Shown piece by piece: positions 46,101-55,346 of a stretch of 64,000 nucleotides of DNA. The stretch covers positions 1 through 64,000 of the forward strand of contig JALFBN010000017.1 in assembly GCA_022772085.1 (NCBI GenBank), given 5' to 3'. Below the pieces are notes generated by a model, which was given only the letters and a program-made list of their open reading frames with translations, had not been told where the DNA came from and made no database searches. Numbering within the stretch: position 1 is the first letter of the stretch; each line of letters opens with the position of its first letter. The translations under genes and the position numbers were made by a program. Source of the stretch: Porphyromonas sp. (lineage in GTDB: Bacteria > Bacteroidota > Bacteroidia > Bacteroidales > Porphyromonadaceae).

Positions 46101-46829
46101 CTATTGTGTCCAAATCTGGGAAAAATAGGGCGATAAGATCTCACGAGCCCGTTCCACCTCCTCTGCCGTTGGCTCCGCAACCTCCTCTAGCGGATAGATC
46201 CAACCTAGCGTTTCGTACTTATGCTTTCCATACGTATGGTAAGGAAGAATCTCCAAACGCTCTATGTTGGAAAAGGCTCCAAAGTACTCTCCCAAGGCGC
46301 GTAAATGCTCAGGATCATCGCTATACCCGGGAAGCAGGACATGACGCAGGCGCACCGGTTTGCCGATTTCCGCCAAATAGCGTGCCGTGGCAAGTGTGCG
46401 CTGATTGTCACAACGGGTGATTACATGATGTTGCTCGGGAAGGATGTGTTTGCAATCCAGCAGTACCATATCAACGAGGGCAAGGAGCTCCGTTACATAC
46501 TCGTTGCGGATGCTTCCGTTGGTATCCAGGCAAATATGAATACCCTCTTCTCGCAGTGCCTCACAAACAGGAATTAGCTCTCGGGCTTGCACCGTAGGTT
46601 CACCACCACTGAAGGTGATACCACCACGCTTTCCGAAAAAGGGTTTTTCGCTCACAGCTCGGCGCACCACCTCTTCATCGGGAATAAGTTTGCCCCCCTG
46701 CCCTATGGCTATCGTATCGGGATTGGCGCAGTAGAGACAGCGAAAGTTGCACCCTTGCAGGAAAACGACGAGCCGGAGACCCGGCCCGTCGAACGTTCCC
46801 ATAGATTCAAAAGAGTGTACGCGTAGCAC
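46101..46829 (-). CDS. pflA: Pyruvate formate-lyase activating enzyme
   Basis: 242 aa radical-SAM enzyme. The cluster motif CNFRCLYC (about 30-37) follows FDGPGLRLVVFLQG. GGITFSGGEPTVQ binds SAM, and the C-terminal LPYHTYGKHKYETLGWIYPL is the PFL-AE signature. It places the glycyl radical on PflB under anaerobic conditions. Starts 5 nt after the pflB stop, so the pair is one transcript. Confidence 0.93.
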   Translation of the reverse strand: MLRVHSFESMGTFDGPGLRLVVFLQGCNFRCLYCANPDTIAIGQGGKLIPDEEVVRRAVSEKPFFGKRGGITFSGGEPTVQARELIPVCEALREEGIHICLDTNGSIRNEYVTELLALVDMVLLDCKHILPEQHHVITRCDNQRTLATARYLAEIGKPVRLRHVLLPGYSDDPEHLRALGEYFGAFSNIERLEILPYHTYGKHKYETLGWIYPLEEVAEPTAEEVERAREILSPYFSQIWTQ

Positions 46830-46834
46830 CTCCC

Positions 46835-49066
46835 TTAGCGCATACGTTTGTGGAATGATCGAGAGATCACTTCCAATTGGTGTTCACGGCTGAGCTTCAC
46901 AAAGTTCACCGCATAACCCGATACACGGATAGTGAGTTGTGGATAGTTCTCCGGGTGCTCCATGGCATCCTCGAGCATCTCACGGTTCAGTACATTCACA
47001 TTAAGATGATGTGCTCCCTTGGAGAAGTAACCGTCCATCATGGAAATGAGGTTTTCTATCTGCTCCTCCGCATTCGATCCGAGAGAGTGCGGTACGATAC
47101 TGAATGTATTGCTAATACCGTCTTCGGCATCGGTATAGTCGAGCTTAGCCACCGAAGAAAGCGAGGCGATAGCACCGTGATTGTCACGTCCATGCATAGG
47201 GTTGGCACCAGGGGCGAAAGCCTCACCCTTAGCACGACCATCGGGAGTAGCCCCCGTCTTCTTACCATACATCACGTTAGAGGTAATCGTGAGCACAGAG
47301 AGCGTAGGTTGCGCATTCTTGTAGATGGGGAGTGCCTTAAGGAGGGTTGAGAATGTGTGTGTAATGTCAAAAGCGATCCGGTCTACACGGTCGTCGTCGT
47401 TACCATAGCAGGGGTACTCGCCCTCCACGTCAAAGCCTTCGGTCAAGCCCTGTTCGTTACGACGAGGCTTCACTTGGGCAAACTTGATGGCAGACAAAGA
47501 GTCGGCAGCAATGGAGAGACCGGCAACACCGTAGGCAAGGTTAATCTTGGGATCAGTATCGACAAAAGCCATCTGTGCACGTTCGTAGTAATACTTATCG
47601 TGCATGTAATGGATAATGTTCATTGATTCATTGTAAACACGAGCCACCGTCTCAAGTACCTTTTGGTAATTTTTCCACACTTCGTCGAAGTTGAGGACGT
47701 CACCCTTGAGTTCGGGTATTCCTTCCACCATGAGTGTACCGGTATTCTCGCAACGCCCACCGTTGATCGCAAGGAGGAGAGCCTTGGCAAGGTTGGTACG
47801 TGCACCGAAGAATTGGATCTGCTTACCGATCTCTTGGAACGATACACAGCAGGCGATACCATAGTCATCGGAATGACGAGTATCACGCATTAGGTCATCG
47901 TTTTCATACTGGATCGAAGAGGTATCGATAGAGACTTTCGCTGCAAACTCCTTGAACCCCTCGGGGAGCGTAGGGCTCCACAAAACAGTCATATTGGGCT
48001 CCGGACTCGGTCCGAGGTTGTAAAGGGTCTGAAGGAAGCGGAAGCTGGTCTTCGTTACTTTGTGGCGACCATCGAAGAGGCGACCACCAATAGACTCGGT
48101 TACCCAAGTTGGGTCTCCTGCGAAGATCTCATTGTACGAAGCCATACGAAGGTGACGCACCATACGGAGCTTGATCACGAATTGGTCAACCAACTCCTGA
48201 GCCAACTCCTCGCTGAGTCCACGATGGTCTTGATCGTATTGAATATAAATATCGAGGAATGAGGATACATTACCGAGAGACATAGCGGCTCCGTCTTGGT
48301 CTTTCACTGCAGCAAGGTAGGCAAAATAGACCCATTGTACGGCCTCGGCAGCCGTATAGGCAGGACGCTTCACGTCAAAACCATATGCCGCAGCCATTTC
48401 AATGATTTCATGTAGCGCACGGATCTGCTCATTTACCTCCTCACGAAGGCGTACAACGTGCTCTGTCATCGGACCCTTGATAGCACTAAGATCTTCATGC
48501 TTCCAAGCAATAAGGCGATCTGCACCGTAGAGAGCAAGACGACGGTAGTCGCCAATAACACGACCACGAGCGTAATTATCGGGCAATCCCGTAAGGAAGC
48601 CAAGCGAACGGAACGAACGGATCTCATCGGTATAAGCATCGAATACACCGTCGTTGTGGGTCTTACGGTAGTGAGTAAAAATCTCCTTTACTTTGGGATC
48701 GACCTCCAAACCATTTTCTTGAACAGCCTTCTCTACCACCTTGTAGCCTCCAAAAGGCTTCATGGCGCGACGGAGGACTTCGTCAGTTTGTAGGCCGACA
48801 ACAACTTCGTTGTCCTTGTCAATGTAACCGGGGGCAAAGGCATTGATCCCCGAGATCGTATGGGTATCAATGGAGCGAACGCCATTGTTCTTGCGTTCTT
48901 CTTCGAGGGCCTTGAGGCAAACACTCCACACGCTCTTGGTCTTGTCCGTAGGACCCACCAAAAACGAGGCATCACCATCATAGGGTGTTACGTTCTGGGC
49001 GACGAAGTCGCGCACGTTAAGCTCGGTTTCCCAAGCTCCTTTTTTGAATTGAGGTTGGTCTATCAT
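46835..49066 (-). CDS. pflB: Formate C-acetyltransferase (pyruvate formate-lyase)
   Basis: 743 aa, full length. Active-site pair of Cys in [12 protein letters not shown], the glycyl-radical loop [19 protein letters not shown] near the C-terminus, and [20 protein letters not shown] in the N-terminal half. It converts pyruvate and CoA to acetyl-CoA and formate. The leader of about 125 nt carries a terminator-like hairpin (49119-49172), suggesting attenuation. Confidence 0.95.
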   Translation of the reverse strand: MIDQPQFKKGAWETELNVRDFVAQNVTPYDGDASFLVGPTDKTKSVWSVCLKALEEERKNNGVRSIDTHTISGINAFAPGYIDKDNEVVVGLQTDEVLRRAMKPFGGYKVVEKAVQENGLEVDPKVKEIFTHYRKTHNDGVFDAYTDEIRSFRSLGFLTGLPDNYARGRVIGDYRRLALYGADRLIAWKHEDLSAIKGPMTEHVVRLREEVNEQIRALHEIIEMAAAYGFDVKRPAYTAAEAVQWVYFAYLAAVKDQDGAAMSLGNVSSFLDIYIQYDQDHRGLSEELAQELVDQFVIKLRMVRHLRMASYNEIFAGDPTWVTESIGGRLFDGRHKVTKTSFRFLQTLYNLGPSPEPNMTVLWSPTLPEGFKEFAAKVSIDTSSIQYENDDLMRDTRHSDDYGIACCVSFQEIGKQIQFFGARTNLAKALLLAINGGRCENTGTLMVEGIPELKGDVLNFDEVWKNYQKVLETVARVYNESMNIIHYMHDKYYYERAQMAFVDTDPKINLAYGVAGLSIAADSLSAIKFAQVKPRRNEQGLTEGFDVEGEYPCYGNDDDRVDRIAFDITHTFSTLLKALPIYKNAQPTLSVLTITSNVMYGKKTGATPDGRAKGEAFAPGANPMHGRDNHGAIASLSSVAKLDYTDAEDGISNTFSIVPHSLGSNAEEQIENLISMMDGYFSKGAHHLNVNVLNREMLEDAMEHPENYPQLTIRVSGYAVNFVKLSREHQLEVISRSFHKRMR

Positions 49067-49118
49067 AATAGAGGATTAGGGGTATGGATTTATACCGTAC
49101 TTATGTATTCTACTTAAC

Positions 49119-49172
49119 AAAAAGCTCTCCCTCTCCTTTGATATAAGGGATATTTAGCCCCGGAGAGAGGAG
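49119..49172 (-). terminator. Terminator-like attenuator in the pflB leader
   Basis: Minus strand: CTCC-T-CTCTCC pairs with GGAGAGGGAG (10 bp, one bulge; 49127-49172), followed by AGCTTTTTG. It lies between the predicted start (about 49191) and the pflB ATG. A second hairpin, CAAATG/CATTTG (49176-49191), sits at the very 5' end of the leader. Confidence 0.5.
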
Positions 49173-49196
49173 GAACAAATGCTCCCATTTGCAATG

Positions 49197-49204
49197 CAAA
49201 GATA
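49197..49204 (-). promoter_or_regulatory. Promoter -7 element of pflB
   Basis: Minus strand TATCTTTG; start near 49191. The nearest TTTG box is 26 nt upstream, further than usual. Between here and the plus-strand promoter at 49523 I see nothing else. Confidence 0.5.
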
Positions 49205-49522
49205 GCAATATCTGCTAAATAACGAAAATTCAAACGACCAAAATCGTCTCTATTTATACCCACGAAAGGGGAAAATAGGGGCAAAATCCCCTATAAGTTG
49301 GGATCAATGCTTGGACAAGAAGTGGCAATCCTCTTCTCAACCATCATCCTTGTGGCAAAAACACCGTCCGTGAAACGTACAAAAAACGCAGCCCTATTCA
49401 AAAAATTTTTCTGCCCTACATTTTTTTGTTTCACAGGTCACAAAGAAAAGCCTCTAACCCTACAAATAAGAAACAATCAGCCCTGAATACGAAAGAGAAT
49501 GCTTTAATTCGTATTTTTCATA

Positions 49523-49530
49523 TACCTTTG
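49523..49530 (+). promoter_or_regulatory. Promoter -7 element of the 620-aa lipoprotein gene
   Basis: TACCTTTG; start near 49537 gives a 19-nt leader to ATG 49556. Confidence 0.5.
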
Positions 49531-49555
49531 GAACAGAATTAAATACAGAAAAACC

Positions 49556-51418
49556 ATGATTAAAAGACAACCAACCGCACTCTTGTATATGATGCTCCTA
49601 TTGGGTCTACTCGGGGCTTGTAAATCTAAAACCAAAGAAACTCCTCAAGGGGAAATCTCAATGACACGTATCGTTACGCTGCCAAGTGGAGAAAAGATGG
49701 AACTCACCTACAATATCCTCTATCCTGAGGCATGGAATAAAGGCGAGACGGCGACCCCGACCGAAGCCTATGCAACCAAACGACTTTTCGGGGCAGAGGC
49801 TCCCCAAAAGCTGAAAGAAGCCGTTCCATGGCAAGCCGACAAAGACAGTATTTTCTACACCCAAGGAGAGAGGGGGAAATCCCTAGCCAAGAAGTCGCTA
49901 TCTTGCCAAATATCAGAAGCCAATGAGCTACTGCTCACCCTCGTTGCTCAAACGGATCAAATCCTCCCCTCAGGAGAGACCGACACCTCCTACTACACAA
50001 TGGGCAACTTCTCTCTCAAACAAAACACACCCATCGCACTCAAGGACTTCTTGCAAGATGTCGTTCAAGAGACAATCTATGGAGAAGAAAAAGATGCCTT
50101 CTCTTTCAAACTAAAATACCTAATAAGCCGGAAAATCATCCACGAGATGCAAAATAGAGACTGCGTCTCTAAAGTCGATTATGAAGGACCAAGCAATACC
50201 AACTTTTTTGAGGAACGTCTTTCGGATCAAGACTTGGAGAACTTTGTCCTCTCTCCTACGGGACTGCGCTACCGTCACTACTACAACTTCCACAAAGAGG
50301 GGGCAATCTCTACTTTTGAGGTCGAAGTAGCTTACGATGAAGTGTTAGAATACCTAAATACCTCCGTCCTTGACAACTACTACCCCGACCTATCAAAAAA
50401 AGTTACGGGACAATACAATCCTGATGGGCTTACAATAAAGGATGCCGACTTCATCTACATCGGACGAGATAAACAGCTCTATGGCTATAACCTCGCAAAG
50501 CAACAAAAGTACCTCCTCTCAAAAAAAATCGGCAAAATCTTCTCCGTAGTTCGCCGTCCCCAAGAACCAGAAGCTCTATACTACCTCACCGAGGTCAATG
50601 GAACAATATACGTATGCCGTGCAGATTATAGCAATCCGAATGACCTCAAAATAGAGCAAATCTGTAATGTAGGCATCTCCGAAAAGCAACTCCCCATGGA
50701 TGACTATATAAGCTCTATTCTGGAAATCAATGATAAAAAAATGATCCTCGTCCGCTACCTCAAAAACGATAGTGAATTCTGGGCTGTAGAGTTTATGGGG
50801 AGTGACTTTTTCTTTGATCCTCAAACAAAAGAGACGAGGCACTTCAGTAACAAAGAGCGATGGAGTAATAGCGAACATCAAGCATGGTTTGACAAATTCT
50901 CCAATAATATGACCGAACACTCAGAACAAAAGGAGGAAGAAGTAGAAGAAGTCTATATTGAGAAGTCGGACGATCTCGCACAATGGCAACAAAAGAATCC
51001 CAACAAGATCGGATTCTATTCTGACCACCAAGAAGGTAAAACATATATTATACAAGGAGGGAAGAAAACCTGTGTCTCGAACAAACTAAATATCAAGACT
51101 GATGAACCCGACGTGAATGCCTACACCAATTTTACCGCTTTATCCCCCAATAAAGATCGGATCGTATTCAGTGCCGAAGAGTTTATAGGAGGAGACTTTG
51201 CCTATGGATCATTCTACATGGCAAGCCTTGACGGCTCTATACAAAGAAGCTTACCTTATACTGCTCAAGGATTACTTGGCAATAGGCTCCTGATTTGGAT
51301 GGATAATGATCACTGTTACTACCTATCCAGCCTAGATCAGCTTGTCTACTACGATATAGCCAAAGATCAAGCAACGCTACTCGCGGGGGGAATTCTAAAT
51401 TGGATCATAATGAAATAG
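49556..51418 (+). CDS. Lipoprotein with DUF3298-like and beta-propeller-like parts
   Basis: 620 aa. Lipobox LLGAC (Cys about 22) predicts an outer-membrane lipoprotein. Residues about 70-280 resemble DUF3298/DUF4163-type domains: an extended sheet ending in FVLSPTGLRYRHYYNFHKEG and STFEVEVAYDEVLEYL. From about 300 on, repeated short blades (ADFIYIGRDKQLYGYNLAKQ, ALYYLTEVNGTIYVCRADYS, LLIWMDNDHCYYLSSL) look like a beta-propeller. There is an acidic linker near 455 (EQKEEEVEEVY). No enzymatic motif seen. Function unknown. Stands alone; own promoter. Confidence 0.65.
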   Translation: MIKRQPTALLYMMLLLGLLGACKSKTKETPQGEISMTRIVTLPSGEKMELTYNILYPEAWNKGETATPTEAYATKRLFGAEAPQKLKEAVPWQADKDSIFYTQGERGKSLAKKSLSCQISEANELLLTLVAQTDQILPSGETDTSYYTMGNFSLKQNTPIALKDFLQDVVQETIYGEEKDAFSFKLKYLISRKIIHEMQNRDCVSKVDYEGPSNTNFFEERLSDQDLENFVLSPTGLRYRHYYNFHKEGAISTFEVEVAYDEVLEYLNTSVLDNYYPDLSKKVTGQYNPDGLTIKDADFIYIGRDKQLYGYNLAKQQKYLLSKKIGKIFSVVRRPQEPEALYYLTEVNGTIYVCRADYSNPNDLKIEQICNVGISEKQLPMDDYISSILEINDKKMILVRYLKNDSEFWAVEFMGSDFFFDPQTKETRHFSNKERWSNSEHQAWFDKFSNNMTEHSEQKEEEVEEVYIEKSDDLAQWQQKNPNKIGFYSDHQEGKTYIIQGGKKTCVSNKLNIKTDEPDVNAYTNFTALSPNKDRIVFSAEEFIGGDFAYGSFYMASLDGSIQRSLPYTAQGLLGNRLLIWMDNDHCYYLSSLDQLVYYDIAKDQATLLAGGILNWIIMK

Positions 51419-51530
51419 GAAAGAAGCATCACAGCAACCTTTCGGAGCAATTCATCCTCTACGATATCCCCAATCATCAAGTGATACTACTCCCTTGCTG
51501 TGCATTGTATTAGTTCACTCTGAAGTATCA

Positions 51531-51608
51531 AAAAAAACTCCCTCTAGGTCGCCCGAACTCTACCGATTTATTCGGGAAATAGAGCTCCTCAAATGACCTA
51601 GAGGGAGT
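51531..51608 (-). terminator. Terminator of the SDR/acyl-CoA ligase operon
   Basis: Perfect 14-bp stem ACTCCCTCTAGGTC/GACCTAGAGGGAGT (51537-51550 with 51595-51608) around a 44-nt loop that itself contains CCCGAA/TTCGGG. On the minus strand eight T follow. Unusually long for a terminator, but clear. Confidence 0.85.
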
Positions 51609-51637
51609 CGATCTTCCACTCAATAATGAGATGCAAC

Positions 51638-53152
51638 CTATGCACGCTTGCCGGTAGAAAGGATATCCAACGCCCCAAAGAGAATCGCATGCGGACATTC
51701 GGCTCGAGAGAGTCGAGAACGAAGCCAATCCAATAAAGCCGATTCCGTGCAAGAAGACTGCGGGAATAGCTCCACACGGGCCTCCAATACATTACCAAAT
51801 CGAGCACTCTCCACAGCATACACTCGGGCAGCAACCACTTCAGGATGCGCCTCCAAAGTGCGCTCCACGAGTTCGGGATAAACATTTTCTCCTGCACACA
51901 CCACCATCCGATCGGCTCTACCTCGATGGAAATAGAAGCCATCCGCATCGCAAAACATTCGATCACCTGTAGATTGCCAAGCGTTCTGTTTTGATTGCAT
52001 CGCCCAACGAGATCGCACCCACAATACGCCAACACCATGTGCATCTTTATCGCGCAAATCACATTGCACGCCTCGAATCGGATAGCCCAACGTACTCTCC
52101 TCAGGATAACGATCTAGGTCTGAAGGTGTAGCAAGCAGGAAGAACCCGGCCTCGGAAGTGCCATACAGATTATAAATAATAGGGGCAACCTGACGGTGCA
52201 CCTCTGCTACTAGTTTGCGATCCAATCGGTCACCTCCGGAGATAATGCAACGCAAACTCTTCAGTTGCTCCGAAGCTTCAGGTAATTGCATCATGCGTGC
52301 CAACATCACCGGAACAATAGGTAAAACATCCACGCCATAGCGGTCGATACCCTTCAGAGCCTCACACTCTCGGAATCGACGTGTGAGCCAAATGCGTTTG
52401 CCCATAACCAACGAGATCAAAAGAGTTGCCAACCCAAAACCGTGATAGAGCGGTAAAGCCACATATGTAGTACTGCCCTGGTGAATCCCAATGGAGCGAA
52501 TGAGAGCCAACAATGAGGGCAAAAAATTGAGGGCAGATGGTCTCCGTGAAGCCTCCTTATAGGTGCCACTTGACCCTCCTGTGAGCACAGCAAGCTCTGC
52601 TCCGCGCCAAACACGAGGCAATCGCTTCAGATCAATCTGCTTGCCATCCGACACGTCCTTGAGCGACTCGATCGTGATATGCGGTATCACCAATCCCTCT
52701 TGAGGAAGGCAGCGAGCAGTAAGCTCTTCATCAATGATCAGGAGATCGTAACGAGATTGTCCCAAGAGTCTGTTCGCCACTTGCTCTCTACTCATATCCG
52801 TATTGAGCAGGTGGACGCCAACGCCCAGCCTCGACAGTGCGGGAAGGAGCAATACCAAATCAACATGGTTGCGACAGAGCAACGCCACTCGATTGCCCGA
52901 CTTAAGTCCGTAGTGCCCATGCATCAAACGGGCTAGGGCAAGAGCTTTACGATAGAGTCGCTCATACGAGTAAATCTCTCCCTCATAGATTATCGCTTCC
53001 CGATGGGGATAAATGGAGGAAGCATAGGCAAAAAGCGTCATCAAAGTAACTCCCTCTCGCATAAAGGATCGGCACCAGGTATATACGCCGCGAGGTGTGA
53101 TAAAATGCAATTGCCAAAGAGCTGAACGAAGAGAATAGGTAAGAGACGGCAT
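51638..53152 (-). CDS. AMP-binding acyl-CoA synthetase-like enzyme
   Basis: 504 aa, ANL superfamily. ATP-binding LTGGSSGTYKEASRRP (a degenerate P-loop; the usual Lys is near its end), LPLYHGFGLATLL, NLYGTSEAGF, STGDRMFCDADGFYFHRGRADRMV (adenylate-binding Asp and Arg) and the catalytic Lys near the end in DILSTGKRA, where the protein stops soon after. It would activate a fatty acid or similar carboxylate as acyl-AMP/acyl-CoA. The gene starts 3 nt after the SDR stop, so the two enzymes likely act in one pathway, perhaps making a modified lipid. Substrate unknown. Confidence 0.78.
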   Translation of the reverse strand: MPSLTYSLRSALWQLHFITPRGVYTWCRSFMREGVTLMTLFAYASSIYPHREAIIYEGEIYSYERLYRKALALARLMHGHYGLKSGNRVALLCRNHVDLVLLLPALSRLGVGVHLLNTDMSREQVANRLLGQSRYDLLIIDEELTARCLPQEGLVIPHITIESLKDVSDGKQIDLKRLPRVWRGAELAVLTGGSSGTYKEASRRPSALNFLPSLLALIRSIGIHQGSTTYVALPLYHGFGLATLLISLVMGKRIWLTRRFRECEALKGIDRYGVDVLPIVPVMLARMMQLPEASEQLKSLRCIISGGDRLDRKLVAEVHRQVAPIIYNLYGTSEAGFFLLATPSDLDRYPEESTLGYPIRGVQCDLRDKDAHGVGVLWVRSRWAMQSKQNAWQSTGDRMFCDADGFYFHRGRADRMVVCAGENVYPELVERTLEAHPEVVAARVYAVESARFGNVLEARVELFPQSSCTESALLDWLRSRLSRAECPHAILFGALDILSTGKRA

Positions 53153-53155
53153 AAT

Positions 53156-54001
53156 CTATCGTGATTTAGCTTTAAAAAAAAGCAAATAGCGGTACCCCCA
53201 GTTCACAAGAGGAGAAGCAAGACGTGCAAGCGGAGCAGAAATCCGTGCCCACCAGGGTATATATAGAAAACGTCGCCCCATCGCAAGGCGAACCAACAAA
53301 GCTGCCGCTTCATCGGCAGAATACCCCATCCAATGGGCATAACGAGGATTGACATCCGCCATCAAGGTATGCACGAGTGGCAGATATCCTATGCGAATAC
53401 GAACGCCCGAAGCCCACCACTCCTGCCGAGCGGTACGAAGCCACAGATCTGCCGCTCCCTTGGATGCATGGTAAGCCGCCCAACACGGAGCCGGTGGATA
53501 GAGCAAACTGACCGAAGAGGTATAAATCAAACGCCCCTTAGAGGCCATAAGTGCGGGGAGTAGCGTCTGTACAAGGCTCACCATTGAACGATAATTAACG
53601 GCCATCGTACGGTCAAAGTCGTGCAGTCGATCTTGGGATGCCGACAGAGAGCGACAAATAGATTTCCCCGCATTAGCAAAGAGATAATCCACTCGTGGAT
53701 AGCGAGTTTTGAGGCGGAACATCAACTCAGCCAACGCCTCCACATTCCGAAAATCTATCGTATAACAATCTGCCTTTGAGCCCTCTCGGTGCACCTCTTC
53801 AGCCAATGCATCCAGATCCTCTTCCATACGAGCTAAAAAAATAAAGTGTACCTTGTAGGGCATAAGTAGCCGTGCCATTGCAGCACCAATCCCCCGAGAA
53901 GCCCCCGTTATAACGACTACTTTATTTTGGAAAGTGACCTCTAAAGCAGAAAGTCGTAAGTGTGCCTTTGGATAACAAAGGGCTCGTACAATTTTTTTCA
54001 T
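53156..54001 (-). CDS. Short-chain dehydrogenase/reductase
   Basis: 281 aa. Rossmann motif VVVITGASRGIGAAMA (about 29-44), NAG at LFANAGKS, catalytic Ser in IYTSSVSLLYPPA and the YxxxK in YHASKGAADLW. The substrate region is followed by a hydrophobic, aromatic C-terminus (FLYIPWWARISAPLARLASPLVNWGYRYLLFFKAK), suggesting membrane association and a lipid substrate, like fatty-acyl-CoA reductase relatives. First gene of a two-gene operon with the acyl-CoA ligase. Confidence 0.8.
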   Translation of the reverse strand: MKKIVRALCYPKAHLRLSALEVTFQNKVVVITGASRGIGAAMARLLMPYKVHFIFLARMEEDLDALAEEVHREGSKADCYTIDFRNVEALAELMFRLKTRYPRVDYLFANAGKSICRSLSASQDRLHDFDRTMAVNYRSMVSLVQTLLPALMASKGRLIYTSSVSLLYPPAPCWAAYHASKGAADLWLRTARQEWWASGVRIRIGYLPLVHTLMADVNPRYAHWMGYSADEAAALLVRLAMGRRFLYIPWWARISAPLARLASPLVNWGYRYLLFFKAKSR

Positions 54002-54012
54002 TGCATATCAGC

Positions 54013-54062
54013 AAAAGAGAGTACAGGCTCATCCATATTCAGGATAAGGTACCCATACTCTC
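54013..54062 (-). terminator. Possible terminator of the LRR lipoprotein operon
   Basis: GAGAGTA/TACTCTC (54017-54023 with 54056-54062), followed on the minus strand by TTTTGC. It lies 26 nt after the stop at 54088 and just ahead of the SDR start. Confidence 0.4.
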
Positions 54063-54087
54063 TCGGTGCATGGTTACATAAAAGATA

Positions 54088-55326
54088 CTAGAGAACAATG
54101 CGTTGCGTAATGGGTAAATTAGTCCCCCATTGCACACTTACAAGATAAGTTCCCGAGGGCAAAGCCATCTCCAACGCTTGTGTACCGGCAACTCCCATTT
54201 GGGCGTATAAACTGCGCCCCATTAGATCATAAACTCGAATTTGATAGCCATCACGTGGAGTCACAATCCAGATTAACCCATCATGAGCAAAGGCACGTAC
54301 AAGGGGTTCTTCTCCAATAGATTCGAGAGCAGTCTCGCATCCCGATCCATCTCCCTTTTGGTCAATTGTCCACCTCTTTTCCTCGGCGAGATCACTTTTT
54401 GCCGTCTTAGCTCCGGGATTATTCTTCACGAGAAGATCCTTTCCATAGGTTGTTTTTGCGGATTTTTCAGGTAGAGCTCTGTAAAAAGCATCCAAAGCAC
54501 AAGCATCCAACAGGTTTTCTGTAAGATCAATAGTGCTTAGTACTTGATTGTCTTTAAGTTTTACCACAGTTAGTTTATTGCCACTTGCCTCTAGCTTCGT
54601 GAGCTTCGTAAGACCCGATAGATCAAGAGAGGTCAAATTACATTTCTTGGCTTTGACTGTTTGCAGTGCAGGACACGCTTTGAAGCTTATCCCCGAAGCC
54701 AACGAATTGCGACTGCAGTCAATACTTTCGAGAAGGGAAAGCTTCAGGTCAAGCGCAGCCAAAGCGTTTCCACCTACACTGAGATTTTTTAGATTGGAAC
54801 AGGGGGTAAGGTCAACTTGCTTCAGCCCACACCCATCAAGGCGAAGGTCTTCAAGTTTCTCCTGTCGGAGCAAGGAGATTGAAGTTAATGGATTACGAGA
54901 TAAATTAAGATAGGTCAGTGCCGTACACTTCTCTAGATTGACTTCGGAGAGCTCATTGCCTGTTGCCGATAATTCTGTGAGTGCTTCCACTCCGAGGAGG
55001 TCCAGACGAGTTAAAGCCATACCACCCACGGTGAGTTTTTCGATTGCGTTGTTTGTCGTATAAATGTGGATTGTCCCATCAGGAGCTGTACCCGTTATAT
55101 CACCAGCCGATTCGTCCAGTTCCGCAATGGTATAGCTCTTTTCTGTACCACCCCATAGAACACGAATAGGCGCATTGGCAGTGATCGTGAGGGTTAGTTC
55201 TTCATTTTTTTCGCTAGTGTAGAGCGATACAACAGGATTATCAGTGGCAGACTGAGCGAACAAACAAGGCGTCGCAAAGGCATAGCTAATAGCCGCCAGG
55301 AGTAAAAGGAGTAGAGTCTTTTTCAT
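54088..55326 (-). CDS. Secreted leucine-rich-repeat protein with T9SS type A C-terminus
   Basis: 412 aa. Signal peptide (cleavage near CLFAQ), then about 10 LRRs of 21-22 residues (ALTYLNLSRNPLTSISL, LEDLRLDGCGLKQVDL) from about 95 to 270. These are the bacterial internalin-like repeat, unlike the plant-type repeats in the protein at 422-2557. The last 70 residues (GYQIRVYDLMGRSLYAQMG, LPSGTYLVSVQWG, ITQRIVL) form a T9SS type A sorting domain, so cell-surface display is expected. It follows the related LRR lipoprotein gene by 20 nt. Confidence 0.82.
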   Translation of the reverse strand: MKKTLLLLLLAAISYAFATPCLFAQSATDNPVVSLYTSEKNEELTLTITANAPIRVLWGGTEKSYTIAELDESAGDITGTAPDGTIHIYTTNNAIEKLTVGGMALTRLDLLGVEALTELSATGNELSEVNLEKCTALTYLNLSRNPLTSISLLRQEKLEDLRLDGCGLKQVDLTPCSNLKNLSVGGNALAALDLKLSLLESIDCSRNSLASGISFKACPALQTVKAKKCNLTSLDLSGLTKLTKLEASGNKLTVVKLKDNQVLSTIDLTENLLDACALDAFYRALPEKSAKTTYGKDLLVKNNPGAKTAKSDLAEEKRWTIDQKGDGSGCETALESIGEEPLVRAFAHDGLIWIVTPRDGYQIRVYDLMGRSLYAQMGVAGTQALEMALPSGTYLVSVQWGTNLPITQRIVL

Positions 55327-55346
55327 CGCAAATTACTTATTAAGTA

